Assembly: GCF_025989145.1 (NCBI RefSeq)
Contig: NZ_JAPDNQ010000001.1
Coordinates: forward strand, 2,232,001 to 2,296,000
Direction of reading: 5' to 3'
Length of the DNA: 64,000 bases
Origin: Microbacterium sp. SSM24
Lineage (GTDB): Bacteria > Actinomycetota > Actinomycetes > Actinomycetales > Microbacteriaceae
Shown here: positions 9,785 through 18,237 of the stretch, in pieces
Layout of the letters: each line of letters begins with the position of its first letter
How positions within the stretch are numbered: position 1 is the stretch's first letter
Notes under the pieces: model-generated
Seen by the model: only the letters and a program-made list of their open reading frames with translations
Told to the model about the DNA's origin: nothing
Database searches by the model: none
Made by a program: the position numbers and the translations under genes

Positions 9785-10780
9785 TCAGAGACTGACGGTC
9801 GAGAGGGGCGGCATGGGCTGCCAGGACGCGTCCCGGGCGATCTTGCGACCGTCCTGGATGCCGCGGAAGAGGTTGCTGGTGCCCCGGACCTTGCGCTCGA
9901 CGAACACGAGGCGGATGAGCTCCTTCGCGAACGTGAGAACCGAGCCGAGCCAGAACCTGACCGGCCGGTACGCGCCGTTCGTCTTGAAGTAGTGCTTCAT
10001 GTGCCCGCGGTTGCGCATGATGTAGTACCGGTACGCGTCGCTGGAGGCGTTGAGGTGCCGGATGCCCATGTCCCACTGGCGGATCTCGCGGGTGCGCCGC
10101 AGCACGAACTCGTCGACGATGACGGCGGTGGTCAGCCTCGAGGCCAGCCAGCCGTAGACCGAGTCGTCCCAGTAGATGAAGAACCGCGGATCCGGCAGGC
10201 CGATCTGCTCCACGACGTCACGGTGGATGAACATGCCCTCGAAGCATCCGCTGTTCATCTCGCGGTACCCCGAGTCGTCGAAGCCCGCCGGCGCGAACGG
10301 GATGGGGATGCCGAAGGGGATCGACAGGCGGTACTGCCAGTAGAACTCGCTGCCGTCGTAGTCGTAGCGGCGGCCCTGGATGCTCTTGAAGCGGGGAGCC
10401 CACTTGCCCATCTTCGCGAGGCCGTCGGGAAGGACCTCGACGTCGTCGTCCATGAGCCAGATCCACTCGGAGCCGAGTTCGTAGGCGACGCGCATGCCCT
10501 CGCTGAAGCCGCCCGATCCGCCGGTGTTGGTCTCCATCCGGCGGTACACGAGCTCGGTGCCCAGCCGCGCGCGGAACGATTCGACGATGTCGGCGGTATC
10601 GTCCGTGGACGCGTTGTCAACGATGACGACATGGCCGGGCTTGGGGTTCATCTCGATGATGCTCGAGAGCAGCCGGGAGAGAAGGCCGGAGCGGTTGTAG
10701 GTGACGATCGCGATCGTCGCGGAGGACGCGACGAAGGGCGACGCAGTCGCTGGACGAGGGCTATCGGCTGCGGAAGGCAT
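9785..10780 (-). CDS. Family 2 glycosyltransferase, galactofuranosyltransferase-like
   Basis: A 331-residue GT-A enzyme. The nucleotide-binding strand TIAIVTYNRSGLLSRLLSSI is near residue 23, VIVDNASTDDT follows, then NTGGSGGFSEGM and the metal-binding WLMDDDVEVLPDGL. The combination NTGGSGGF...DDD is shared with GlfT1/GlfT2-type galactofuranosyltransferases and related rhamnosyltransferases. The C-terminal half has a YWDDSVYGWLASRL motif and ends without membrane segments. With glf in the same locus, transfer of UDP-galactofuranose is the most economical function, but that is inference. It is transcribed with ugd and follows the two polymerase-like genes. Confidence 0.8.
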   Translation of the reverse strand: MPSAADSPRPATASPFVASSATIAIVTYNRSGLLSRLLSSIIEMNPKPGHVVIVDNASTDDTADIVESFRARLGTELVYRRMETNTGGSGGFSEGMRVAYELGSEWIWLMDDDVEVLPDGLAKMGKWAPRFKSIQGRRYDYDGSEFYWQYRLSIPFGIPIPFAPAGFDDSGYREMNSGCFEGMFIHRDVVEQIGLPDPRFFIYWDDSVYGWLASRLTTAVIVDEFVLRRTREIRQWDMGIRHLNASSDAYRYYIMRNRGHMKHYFKTNGAYRPVRFWLGSVLTFAKELIRLVFVERKVRGTSNLFRGIQDGRKIARDASWQPMPPLSTVSL

Positions 10781-10806
10781 GGCCCTGGAATCTTACCTTG
10801 CCCAGC

Positions 10807-12141
10807 TCAGGCTGGTTCCCGGATGTCCGCGCCGCCGTCGTGCGGGAGTCCGCCTGCGGCGCCGGGGGCGTCGATCCGCTCCCGCCACGAGCGGGACTGG
10901 CCCGCGCGCACCGCGCACAGCACGAGCATCATCCACCCGATCCCGACGAGCGTGAAGCTCTCGAACATCGAGTCGATCAGCAGCGCGACGAGGATCAGCG
11001 GCGTCCACGCGTAGATCACCGACCGGCGCTCGCTCGCGGCGAGCCAGGCCCGCACCAGCGCGATCGCCGCGAGGGCGATGAAGAAGCACAGCCCGACCCA
11101 GCCGAGCTGGAGCAGCACGTCGAAGTAGGCGTTGAGTCCGGTGGCGTGCGACGAATCGAGGATGTAGTTGATGATGCCGAAGGGATACTCGCGCGGACTC
11201 CATGCGCCGAACCAGCCCCAGCCCAGGACGGGCTCGAACCGCACGTAGTCGACCATCACGTTCCACAGGTTCACCCGCATGGAGAAGTCGGTGCCGGCGC
11301 CGAGCCACGCGATGATCGGATGCCGCGCGAAGTAGCCGGCGAGCACTCCGACGACCACCAGCGCGCCCAGGCCGAGCTGGAGGGCGCCGCGATGCTCAGG
11401 GCGCGTGTGACGGACCAGCGCGAGGGCGGCGACGGCGAGCCCGACTCCGACGGCGAGCACGAGCACGGTCGGTGAGTCGCTGAGCGCGGCGAGTCCGCCC
11501 GCGAGGACGACCGACGCGTAGGAGACGCCCGGGCGCACCGACTGCGTGCGGTACTCGATGAGGAACGTGATGAGTGCCATCACGGCGATGAACCCGAGCA
11601 TGTTGCGCGTGCCGAAGATGCCCTGAATCGGTCCGAGTTCGGCGATCTTGCCCTGGATGCCGAGGAACCGGATCGGGACGTCGAGGAGGATGCCCGAGAG
11701 GACTTCGACGGCGAGTGACACGGCGAGCAGCGCGCGCAGCACATCGCCGAGCGCCCTCACGGTCTGCAGGGTGTCGCGGACGTGGCCGATCACCACCGCG
11801 AGGAAGGCGAGTGCGGCCGTCGTCACCCAGCTCCAGAACGAGGTCGCGGAGTCCGAGCTCCAGAAGACGCTCGCGAGCGCCCATCCGAGGAACAGCAGAA
11901 CCGTCGTCGGCACCAGGCGCAGCAGGGAGATCTCCTGGCGGCGCGCGATGAGGATGCCGGCACCGAGCACGCACAGCCCCACGATGATCGAGACGTAGGT
12001 CACCCGCCCGGCCAGGCGCTCGATCGCGAACGAGGCGAACACCGCGCCCAGGACCGTCACGGTGTACGCGCGCGCGAGGTCGGCCGACCCCAGAAGGGTG
12101 GCGAACCACCCGTGCGGGGGAGTCTGGCCGGGAGACGTCAC
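10807..12141 (-). CDS. O-antigen-ligase/polymerase-like membrane protein (second of pair)
   Basis: A 444-residue polytopic membrane protein with 11-12 hydrophobic segments. The segment GIFGTRNMLGFIAVMALITF and the downstream VLGWGWFGAW and YILDSSHATGLNAYFDVLLQ match the pattern of the Wzy_C (O-antigen ligase, PF04932) family, including an extracytoplasmic loop after the fifth or sixth segment. The start is the GTG at 12141, which overlaps the stop of the preceding polymerase-like gene by GTGA. It probably polymerises or ligates lipid-linked glycan units outside the membrane. Ligase and polymerase activities cannot be separated from sequence alone. Confidence 0.85.
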   Translation of the reverse strand: MTSPGQTPPHGWFATLLGSADLARAYTVTVLGAVFASFAIERLAGRVTYVSIIVGLCVLGAGILIARRQEISLLRLVPTTVLLFLGWALASVFWSSDSATSFWSWVTTAALAFLAVVIGHVRDTLQTVRALGDVLRALLAVSLAVEVLSGILLDVPIRFLGIQGKIAELGPIQGIFGTRNMLGFIAVMALITFLIEYRTQSVRPGVSYASVVLAGGLAALSDSPTVLVLAVGVGLAVAALALVRHTRPEHRGALQLGLGALVVVGVLAGYFARHPIIAWLGAGTDFSMRVNLWNVMVDYVRFEPVLGWGWFGAWSPREYPFGIINYILDSSHATGLNAYFDVLLQLGWVGLCFFIALAAIALVRAWLAASERRSVIYAWTPLILVALLIDSMFESFTLVGIGWMMLVLCAVRAGQSRSWRERIDAPGAAGGLPHDGGADIREPA

Positions 12142-13535
12142 GGCGCCTGCTTCGTCGGCTCGCCCTGCTCGATGGCGAGACTCTGCTCGGCCGGGCCCAC
12201 TCCCACGTGCGGGGACTGCTTGATCTTGGCGCCGAGCATGACCACGAACATCCAGCCCCACAGCAGGAGGGGCGTGGATTCGGCCAGTCCCTGCACGAGG
12301 ACGATCGCGCCGATCAGGGTGGGGAGGAGGGTGATGGGGGAGTAGGGGCGGTCGTCGCGGAGGTCCCACCGGGGGCGGTCGACGGCGAAGAACCACGACC
12401 TCCACACGAACGCGAGGTACACGAGCGCGGTGACGACGACGCCGACGATGCCGAGCTGCATGCGGATGTCGACCCACATGTTGTGCGCCTGCAGCACGGT
12501 CTGGCCGTGGTCCTCGATCCAGCCGTCGAACGCGGGGTCCCACGGGGCCCAGGGGGTCGCGTAGCCCCAGCCGAACCAGGGCCGTTCCGCCGCACGGGCC
12601 AGGACCTGTTCCCAGATGTCCTCGCGGCCGGTGAGGTCGGCGGTGCGGCCCAGTGCGGTGAAGATGGTGTCGCGCAGGAGATACAGCGCGGCGAGTCCGC
12701 CCAGGCCGATGACGGCGTACGCGACGTAGTACTTGGTGCGCTGATGAGGCCGCCGGGCCCGGCGCATCAGGAGGACGGTCGCGAGGACGATCGCCACGCC
12801 GGCGGCGGCGACGTACGCGGTGGCCGACGAGGCGCGGTAGAAGAGGTACGCCGACAGGGCGATCCACGCCCACAGCAGTCCGCGCCGGGGCGCGCGCAGG
12901 GCGATCCGGATGCCGAACACGATGATCGCCAGCAGCGCGACCGGCGCGAGCAGGTTCGCGTTGCCCATGATCCCCTGCAGCCGGCCCCCGTCGAACAGGT
13001 TGTTGCGGGACCAGTACTCGATCGGATCGTCGGCGGGTGCGACCTCGAATCCGGGGAGGATCGGCGCCTGCACGAACACCGACACCCACAGTTCGAACAG
13101 GATCGACAGCGCGATCACCCATTTCAGAGCGGATGCCGCCGCCCGCACCAGTTCGCGCCAGGTCAGCACGCTGCCGACGAACAGCGCCTGCGTCGTGGTG
13201 ATCCACAGCAGCAGCAGCGTCAGGGCCGTCGTCTGCGGCCACGCCGACCACAGCAGCGACAGCGTCGCCAACGCGACGAACGCGACGACGAACCACGGCA
13301 GACGCCGCCACGCCACCGGCGGGCGGATCAGGATCCAGAGGATCACCGACAGGATGCCGCCGGCGATCGTGATCACCGCCGCCGTCAGCTCGCCGAACGC
13401 GTGCACCCATGCCGTGCCCGACAGCGCCATGAACATCACGAAGATGCACCAGCCGCGCAGCATCAGATGGCCCGTCTTCTCACGGACCGGGGGCGCGGGC
13501 GGCGCCGCCGCCGGATGCTTCGAATGGACGGCCAT
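12138..13535 (-). CDS. O-antigen-ligase/polymerase-like membrane protein (first of pair)
   Basis: A 465-residue polytopic protein with a basic, Pro-rich cytoplasmic N-terminus and about twelve hydrophobic segments. Wzy_C-family hallmarks are GIMGNANLLAPVALLAII in the middle, then RPWFGWGYATPWAPWDPAF and VLQAHNMWVDIRMQLGIVGV. It is coupled by GTGA to a second protein of the same class and is divergent from manA. The two are paralogous in pattern (N-L, GWG/GWF and H-N motifs), so they either act on two different glycans or split polymerisation and ligation. Confidence 0.85.
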   Translation of the reverse strand: MAVHSKHPAAAPPAPPVREKTGHLMLRGWCIFVMFMALSGTAWVHAFGELTAAVITIAGGILSVILWILIRPPVAWRRLPWFVVAFVALATLSLLWSAWPQTTALTLLLLWITTTQALFVGSVLTWRELVRAAASALKWVIALSILFELWVSVFVQAPILPGFEVAPADDPIEYWSRNNLFDGGRLQGIMGNANLLAPVALLAIIVFGIRIALRAPRRGLLWAWIALSAYLFYRASSATAYVAAAGVAIVLATVLLMRRARRPHQRTKYYVAYAVIGLGGLAALYLLRDTIFTALGRTADLTGREDIWEQVLARAAERPWFGWGYATPWAPWDPAFDGWIEDHGQTVLQAHNMWVDIRMQLGIVGVVVTALVYLAFVWRSWFFAVDRPRWDLRDDRPYSPITLLPTLIGAIVLVQGLAESTPLLLWGWMFVVMLGAKIKQSPHVGVGPAEQSLAIEQGEPTKQAP

Positions 13536-13613
13536 CGCTCACAGATTACTCCCGCGAACCTGCGGATCCGGTGCGGCCCCGGGGGTGCAGCGACGCTGTC
13601 GTACGCTGGAGGC

Positions 13614-14789
13614 ATGCTCGTGCCGCTCACGAACGAACCCCGCGACTACGAGTGGGGGTCGGCCACCCTCATCGCGGGTCTGGCGGGACGGGTGCCCACC
13701 GGTCGTCCCGAGGCCGAAGTGTGGTTCGGAGACCACCCCGGCGACCCGTCGGTGACGCCCGACGGTCGCACGCTCGATGTGTGGCTCGCCGAGGAGGGCC
13801 GGGCGACCGGTGCGCCGGAGCACCTGCCGTACCTCCTGAAGCTGCTGGCGGCGGCATCCGCTCTCTCGATCCAGGCCCACCCGTCGCAGCCCCAGGCTCA
13901 GGCGGGCTTCGCGCGGGAAGAGGCCGCAGGGATTCCCCGTGACGCCGACGATCGCATCTATCGCGACGAGAACCACAAGCCCGAGCTGATCGTCGCCGTG
14001 AGCGATGAGTTCCGCGCGCTGGCCGGTCTGCGCGACCTCGAGACGAGCCGTCGCCTCGTGGCGGCGCTGGGTTCTGGCGCGCGTCCGCTCGCAGAGCGCC
14101 TGCTCGTGCCGGACGTCTCGCTCCGCGACGTGCTCGGCTGGGCGCTCTCGTCCGAGGCGCGAGACGACGTGCGCGACGTGATCGCGGCGGCGGTGGTGGC
14201 GACGTCCGACGAGTTCGACGACGAGCTCTCAGTGGTCCGGACGCTGCAGCAGCGGTTCCCCGACGACCCCGGCATCGTGGTCGCGCTGCTGATGAACCTC
14301 GTGACCCTCCGCCGCGGCGAGGGGATGTTCGTGCCGGCGGGGGTCCTGCACGCCTACCTCGAGGGGCTCGGTGTCGAGCTCATGGCCGCGAGCGACAACG
14401 TGCTGCGCGGCGGGCTCACGCCGAAGCACGTCGCCGTGGAGGAGCTGCTCGTGGTGCTCGACGCCGCCCCAGGTGCCGCATCCGTCATCCAGCCGAGGGT
14501 GCTCGCGCCGCACGTCGGGCGATTCGACGTGCCCGTGAGCGACTTCGTGCTGGATAGGGTGACGCTGAGCGACGCGGACGGCGAACTCGTGCGACCCGTG
14601 CGCGGCGCCTCGATCGTGCTCGGCACGGTCGGAGCGGTGACCGTCTCCGGGTCCGCGAGTCGCGCGGTGGAGACGGTCGTCCCGGGGGGCGCCGTGCTCG
14701 TGACACCGGACGAGAACGAGATCATCCTGCGCGGTGACGGCGAGGTCTTCATGGCCGCAGCGGGGGAGAGTGCTCGCTCGTCCGCGTAG
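13614..14789 (+). CDS. manA: Mannose-6-phosphate isomerase, class I
   Basis: A 391-residue cupin enzyme interconverting mannose-6-phosphate and fructose-6-phosphate and so supplying GDP-mannose precursors. The start is the ATG at 13614 right after GGAGG. Zinc-site blocks are SIQAHPSQPQAQAGF (Gln and His), YRDENHKPELIVAV (Glu) and FVPAGVLHAYLEGLGVELMA (His), followed by SDNVLRGGLTPKHV, which contains the substrate-binding region. Length and order match ManA. It stands alone on the plus strand, divergent from the polymerase pair, and closes the glycan locus. Confidence 0.95.
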   Translation: MLVPLTNEPRDYEWGSATLIAGLAGRVPTGRPEAEVWFGDHPGDPSVTPDGRTLDVWLAEEGRATGAPEHLPYLLKLLAAASALSIQAHPSQPQAQAGFAREEAAGIPRDADDRIYRDENHKPELIVAVSDEFRALAGLRDLETSRRLVAALGSGARPLAERLLVPDVSLRDVLGWALSSEARDDVRDVIAAAVVATSDEFDDELSVVRTLQQRFPDDPGIVVALLMNLVTLRRGEGMFVPAGVLHAYLEGLGVELMAASDNVLRGGLTPKHVAVEELLVVLDAAPGAASVIQPRVLAPHVGRFDVPVSDFVLDRVTLSDADGELVRPVRGASIVLGTVGAVTVSGSASRAVETVVPGGAVLVTPDENEIILRGDGEVFMAAAGESARSSA

Positions 14790-14884
14790 ATGAAGGACTT
14801 CTCATCGGACCGTTATCACACGGCGACGCGCCGACGGCGAGTCGCGAAGGTTCAAGAGCGAGTTGAGCCTTTACTATCTGCGAC

Positions 14885-14913
14885 TTGACCTCAGCGAACT
14901 ACACCGGTGTAAT
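14885..14913 (+). promoter_or_regulatory. Candidate promoter of whiB2
   Basis: TTGACC and TGTAAT are separated by 17 bases, close to the vegetative consensus and unusually good for this GC-rich region. The predicted transcript would start about 45 bases before the ATG at 14965. Confidence 0.6.
14900..14911. promoter_or_regulatory. 12-bp perfect palindrome overlapping the whiB2 -10 region
   Basis: TACACCGGTGTA is a perfect inverted repeat lying in the spacer and the first bases of the -10 hexamer. Its position fits an operator for a dimeric repressor. The binding protein is unknown. Confidence 0.5.
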
Positions 14914-14964
14914 TACTCCAACACGCAACACCGCGTGGAGGGGCATCCCCGGGGGGAGTACGAG

Positions 14965-15291
14965 ATGACGGCATCGCAATACCGTTCCGGCGTTCCCGAC
15001 AACTGGTTCGTCGATCCGGTCCAGCTCGGGGTTCCCGGCGTCCGCCGACCCGTCGAGGGCGAAGACGACAATCCGCTCTCCTGGCAGACCGACGCGCTCT
15101 GCTCGCAGACCGATCCCGAGGCCTTCTTCCCTGAGAAGGGTGGATCGACGCGCGACGCGAAGCGGGTCTGCGGCACGTGCGACGTCCGCGGCGAGTGCCT
15201 CGAGTACGCGCTGCAGAACGATGAGCGCTTCGGCATCTGGGGCGGTCTCAGCGAGCGCGAGCGCCGCAAGCTCAAGCGCCGCGCAGGCTGA
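14965..15291 (+). CDS. whiB2: WhiB-family iron-sulfur regulator, WhiB2/WhmD type
   Basis: A 108-residue WhiB protein. The cluster ligands are the four cysteines in ALCSQTDPEAFFPEK, VCGTC and ECLEYAL, followed by the turn motif FGIWGGLSERERRKLKRR. The sequence around the first cysteine (WQTDALCSQTDPEAFFPEKG) matches WhiB2/WhmD, needed for septation in mycobacteria and for sporulation septation (WhiB) in Streptomyces. The start is taken as the ATG at 14965, preceded by a GGGGGGAG run, rather than an in-frame ATG at 14863 that would lie upstream of the promoter. Its likely partner is the principal sigma factor, as known for the family. Confidence 0.92.
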   Translation: MTASQYRSGVPDNWFVDPVQLGVPGVRRPVEGEDDNPLSWQTDALCSQTDPEAFFPEKGGSTRDAKRVCGTCDVRGECLEYALQNDERFGIWGGLSERERRKLKRRAG

Positions 15292-15384
15292 GCAGAACGC
15301 ACCCGGCGATCTTCGCCAATCGATCCGAGACGCGCGGCGCGTGCGACCGGAGCTCGTTCGGATGCCGCCTAGGCTGACCACGTC

Positions 15385-18237
15385 ATGCCCGCCCGAGTAC
15401 ACGCCATCCTCGTCGTGCGACCAGACGGCCGCACGCCCGCTGCGTACCATCTGCGCCGCACGCTGGCGGCGCTGACGGAGCAGAGCAGGCCGGTCGACGT
15501 CCTCACGATCGTGCTGTGCGGCGGCGACGAGGCCCTCGCAGAGGTCGCGCGGTCGTCACGGGCCGAGTCCGTCGTGGAGACACCGGCATCGACGGGATTC
15601 GCCGCCGCCATCGCGCTCGTCGCGCCGCGGCTCGACGGAGACGCCGTGTGGCTCCTCGCGCAGGACACGGCCCCGGAACGCGAGGCGCTCGCGCGTCTCG
15701 CGGGTGCGCTCGAGCTGTCGCCGTCCGCCGCATTCGCCGCGCCGAAGCTCGTGCGGTGGGACGACCGGTCGGAGATCGTCTCGCTCGGCGTGGGGATGAC
15801 CCGCTTCGGGCGAACGATCGGCCTCGCCGACGGCGAGCTGGACCAGGGCCAGCACGACGGCCGCACCGATGTGCTCGGCGCCGATGTCCGCGGTCTGCTC
15901 GTCCGCTCGGACGCCTGGCGCGAGCTGGGCGGACTCGACGCCGCCCTGCACGGCGCCGACGAAGGGCTCGACCTCGGCGTGCGAGCGCGCCTCGCCGGCG
16001 CCCGCGTGGCGCTGGCGCCCACCGCCATCGTGGCGACGGCAGGCGACGGGGTGGCGGGTCAGCCGTCCGCGCTCACCGCGCAGCGCCGTCGTCGTCGGGC
16101 GTACTCGTCGCGGGTCGCCCAGCTGCACCGGAGGCTCGCCTACGCACCCGGGCCGGCGGTGCCGCTCCACTGGCTCGCGATCCTGCCCCTCGCGCTGTGG
16201 CGGACCGTCGTCGATCTGGTGCGCAAGGAACCGGGGAGCATCCTTCCGGAGTGGGGCGCCGCCGTCGTCGCGATGTTCCGTCCCGTCGCGGTGGCCCGGA
16301 GCAGGAAACGGCTCGCGCAGACCAAGCGCACCCCCTGGGCGCAACTCGCGCCGTTGCGCACGACGAGCTCCGAACTGCGCGAGCAGTTCGGCCACGAACC
16401 CGCGGAAACCGTCATCGGCTCACCACGACGGTCCGAGCTCCGGTTCTTCTCCGGCGGTGCGGCATGGCTGGTGCTGGGCGCCCTGGTCGTGTCGCTCGCC
16501 GCCTTCCCGGCACTTCTCGCGTGGACCACCCTGGGCGGCGGCGCGCTTCAGCCGCTGCGCACCACGATCGGCCAGCTCTGGGCGGATGCCGCGTACGGCC
16601 AGCGGGCTCTCGGGCTCGACACGATCGGCCCCGCCGACCCTCTCGCGGGGATCATCGCGATCCTCGGCTCGCTGTCGCCGGTGACGCCCTCCCGAGCCGT
16701 CGTGGTGCTGTGGATCCTGGCCTTGCCGCTGGCCGCTCTCGGGGGATGGTTCGCCGCCACGCGCGTGACGGACAGATCCGCGCTCCGGGTCACGGTGGGC
16801 GTGCTGTGGGCGCTCGCTCCCATGTTCCTCGTGGCGCTCACCCAAGGTCGTCCGACCGCCGTGCTCGCCCACCTGCTGCTGCCGTGGCTCTTCCTCGCCG
16901 GGTCGGTGGCGCATCGGTCCTGGGCGGGGGCGGGGGCGGCTTCGCTCCTTCTCGCGGCCGTGCTCGCGGTCTCGCCGTCCCTCGCCCCCGCGCTCGTCGT
17001 GGCGTGGGCCGGATCGATCGTCCTCGCCGTGGTGCTGCGCGGGGGAAGGGGCGTCGCGCGGCTGATCTGGGTGCTGATCCCCGCCCTCACGCTCTTCGCT
17101 CCCCTGGTGTGGAGCGCGTCGCGCCGGGGTGAGCTGTGGGGTCTGCTCTCGGATCCGGGCGTGCCGTGGGCAGGACCGCAGGTCGCTCCGGATGCCGCGG
17201 GCCGCGCCCTTCTCGCCGCAGGCATCCCGACCCCCGATCTCGCCGGGTGGACCACGATGCTGCCGGACGGCCCCACGTGGTGGGTGCCGCTGCTCGTCGC
17301 TCCGATCGCGCTCCTGGCACTGATCTCCCCGCTCACCCAGCGCTGGGCCGCCGGCATCACCCTTCTGGTCGTGACCGCCCTGGGAATGGCGACCGCCTTC
17401 GCCGCCGTCGGGATCGCGGTCTCGTTCGACCAGTCCACGCCGATCGCGATCTGGCCGGGAAGCGGTCTGAGCCTCGCATGGCTCGGCGCGATCGGCGCGG
17501 CAGCCGTCGCGCTCGATGCCGGACTCGCCCCGCGCCTGCGGCTCGCCCGAGGGCTGGCTGCCACGGTCGCGCTCCTCGGCATCGCCGTCCTCGCGGTCCC
17601 CTCCCTCACGGCGATGGCGCGCAGCACCGCGCTGCTCACCAGCGGCCCGGAGTCGACCCTCCCCGCCTACGTCGCGGCCGAGGGGAACGACGATCCCGAC
17701 GTCGGCACGATCGTGCTCACGCCGCAGAACGCGGGGGGAGTCGCGGCGCAGGTCGTGTGGGGCGGCAGCGAGACGATCGGCGCCCAGACCACACTCCTGT
17801 CGACCCGTACCGAACCCGACGAGCAGGCCGCCGACCTCGCGGAGCTCGCGGCCGACCTCGTGACCTCGTCCGCCGACGACGTCGTGGCCGACCTGGCAGA
17901 GCGAGGAATCGCCTTCGTGCTGGTCGCCCCGGCGACGGCACCCGAGTCGGATGCCGCACGCACCATGCGGCTGTCGGCGACGACCTCCCTCGATCAGCGC
18001 GACACCCTCGATGCGGTCGGCGAGACGGCCAAGGGGTCGCTGTGGCGCGTGACGCCCGAGCTGGCGCAGCGGCCGGCGGTCGCGGCATCCGTTCACGCCA
18101 CCGCAGGGCTCATCGCCGCCGCACAGGTCGCCGTCCTCGCGGCGGCGCTGCTGCTGGCCCTGCCCACGAGCGCATCGCGCCGCGAATCGCGGCAGACGCC
18201 GCGCGTCGTGGGCCCGCACTGGCAGGAGGGTCGATGA
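15385..18237 (+). CDS. Large membrane protein with N-terminal GT2 domain
   Basis: A 950-residue protein. The first 230 residues are a GT2-like domain (HAILVVRPDGRTPAAYHLRR, a VLGADVRGLLVRSDAWRELGG block and a GADEGLDLGVRARL block). Around residue 340 a long membrane part begins, with twelve or so hydrophobic helices to about 740; a soluble, probably extracytoplasmic stretch and a final helix near 910-930 follow. This architecture occurs in actinobacteria next to whiB2 and is usually annotated only as a glycosyltransferase. It overlaps the DUF5719 gene by ATGA, so the two probably act together in envelope glycan synthesis. The GT2 part shows no clear DxD, so catalysis is not assured. Confidence 0.75.
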   Translation: MPARVHAILVVRPDGRTPAAYHLRRTLAALTEQSRPVDVLTIVLCGGDEALAEVARSSRAESVVETPASTGFAAAIALVAPRLDGDAVWLLAQDTAPEREALARLAGALELSPSAAFAAPKLVRWDDRSEIVSLGVGMTRFGRTIGLADGELDQGQHDGRTDVLGADVRGLLVRSDAWRELGGLDAALHGADEGLDLGVRARLAGARVALAPTAIVATAGDGVAGQPSALTAQRRRRRAYSSRVAQLHRRLAYAPGPAVPLHWLAILPLALWRTVVDLVRKEPGSILPEWGAAVVAMFRPVAVARSRKRLAQTKRTPWAQLAPLRTTSSELREQFGHEPAETVIGSPRRSELRFFSGGAAWLVLGALVVSLAAFPALLAWTTLGGGALQPLRTTIGQLWADAAYGQRALGLDTIGPADPLAGIIAILGSLSPVTPSRAVVVLWILALPLAALGGWFAATRVTDRSALRVTVGVLWALAPMFLVALTQGRPTAVLAHLLLPWLFLAGSVAHRSWAGAGAASLLLAAVLAVSPSLAPALVVAWAGSIVLAVVLRGGRGVARLIWVLIPALTLFAPLVWSASRRGELWGLLSDPGVPWAGPQVAPDAAGRALLAAGIPTPDLAGWTTMLPDGPTWWVPLLVAPIALLALISPLTQRWAAGITLLVVTALGMATAFAAVGIAVSFDQSTPIAIWPGSGLSLAWLGAIGAAAVALDAGLAPRLRLARGLAATVALLGIAVLAVPSLTAMARSTALLTSGPESTLPAYVAAEGNDDPDVGTIVLTPQNAGGVAAQVVWGGSETIGAQTTLLSTRTEPDEQAADLAELAADLVTSSADDVVADLAERGIAFVLVAPATAPESDAARTMRLSATTSLDQRDTLDAVGETAKGSLWRVTPELAQRPAVAASVHATAGLIAAAQVAVLAAALLLALPTSASRRESRQTPRVVGPHWQEGR

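Larger units (their letters stand above)
14790..14964 (+). other. Leader and regulatory region of whiB2
   Basis: A 175-base gap between manA and whiB2. It holds one good promoter with an overlapping palindrome, both listed separately. A longer in-frame ORF could begin inside it at 14863, but that start would precede the promoter. Confidence 0.6.
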
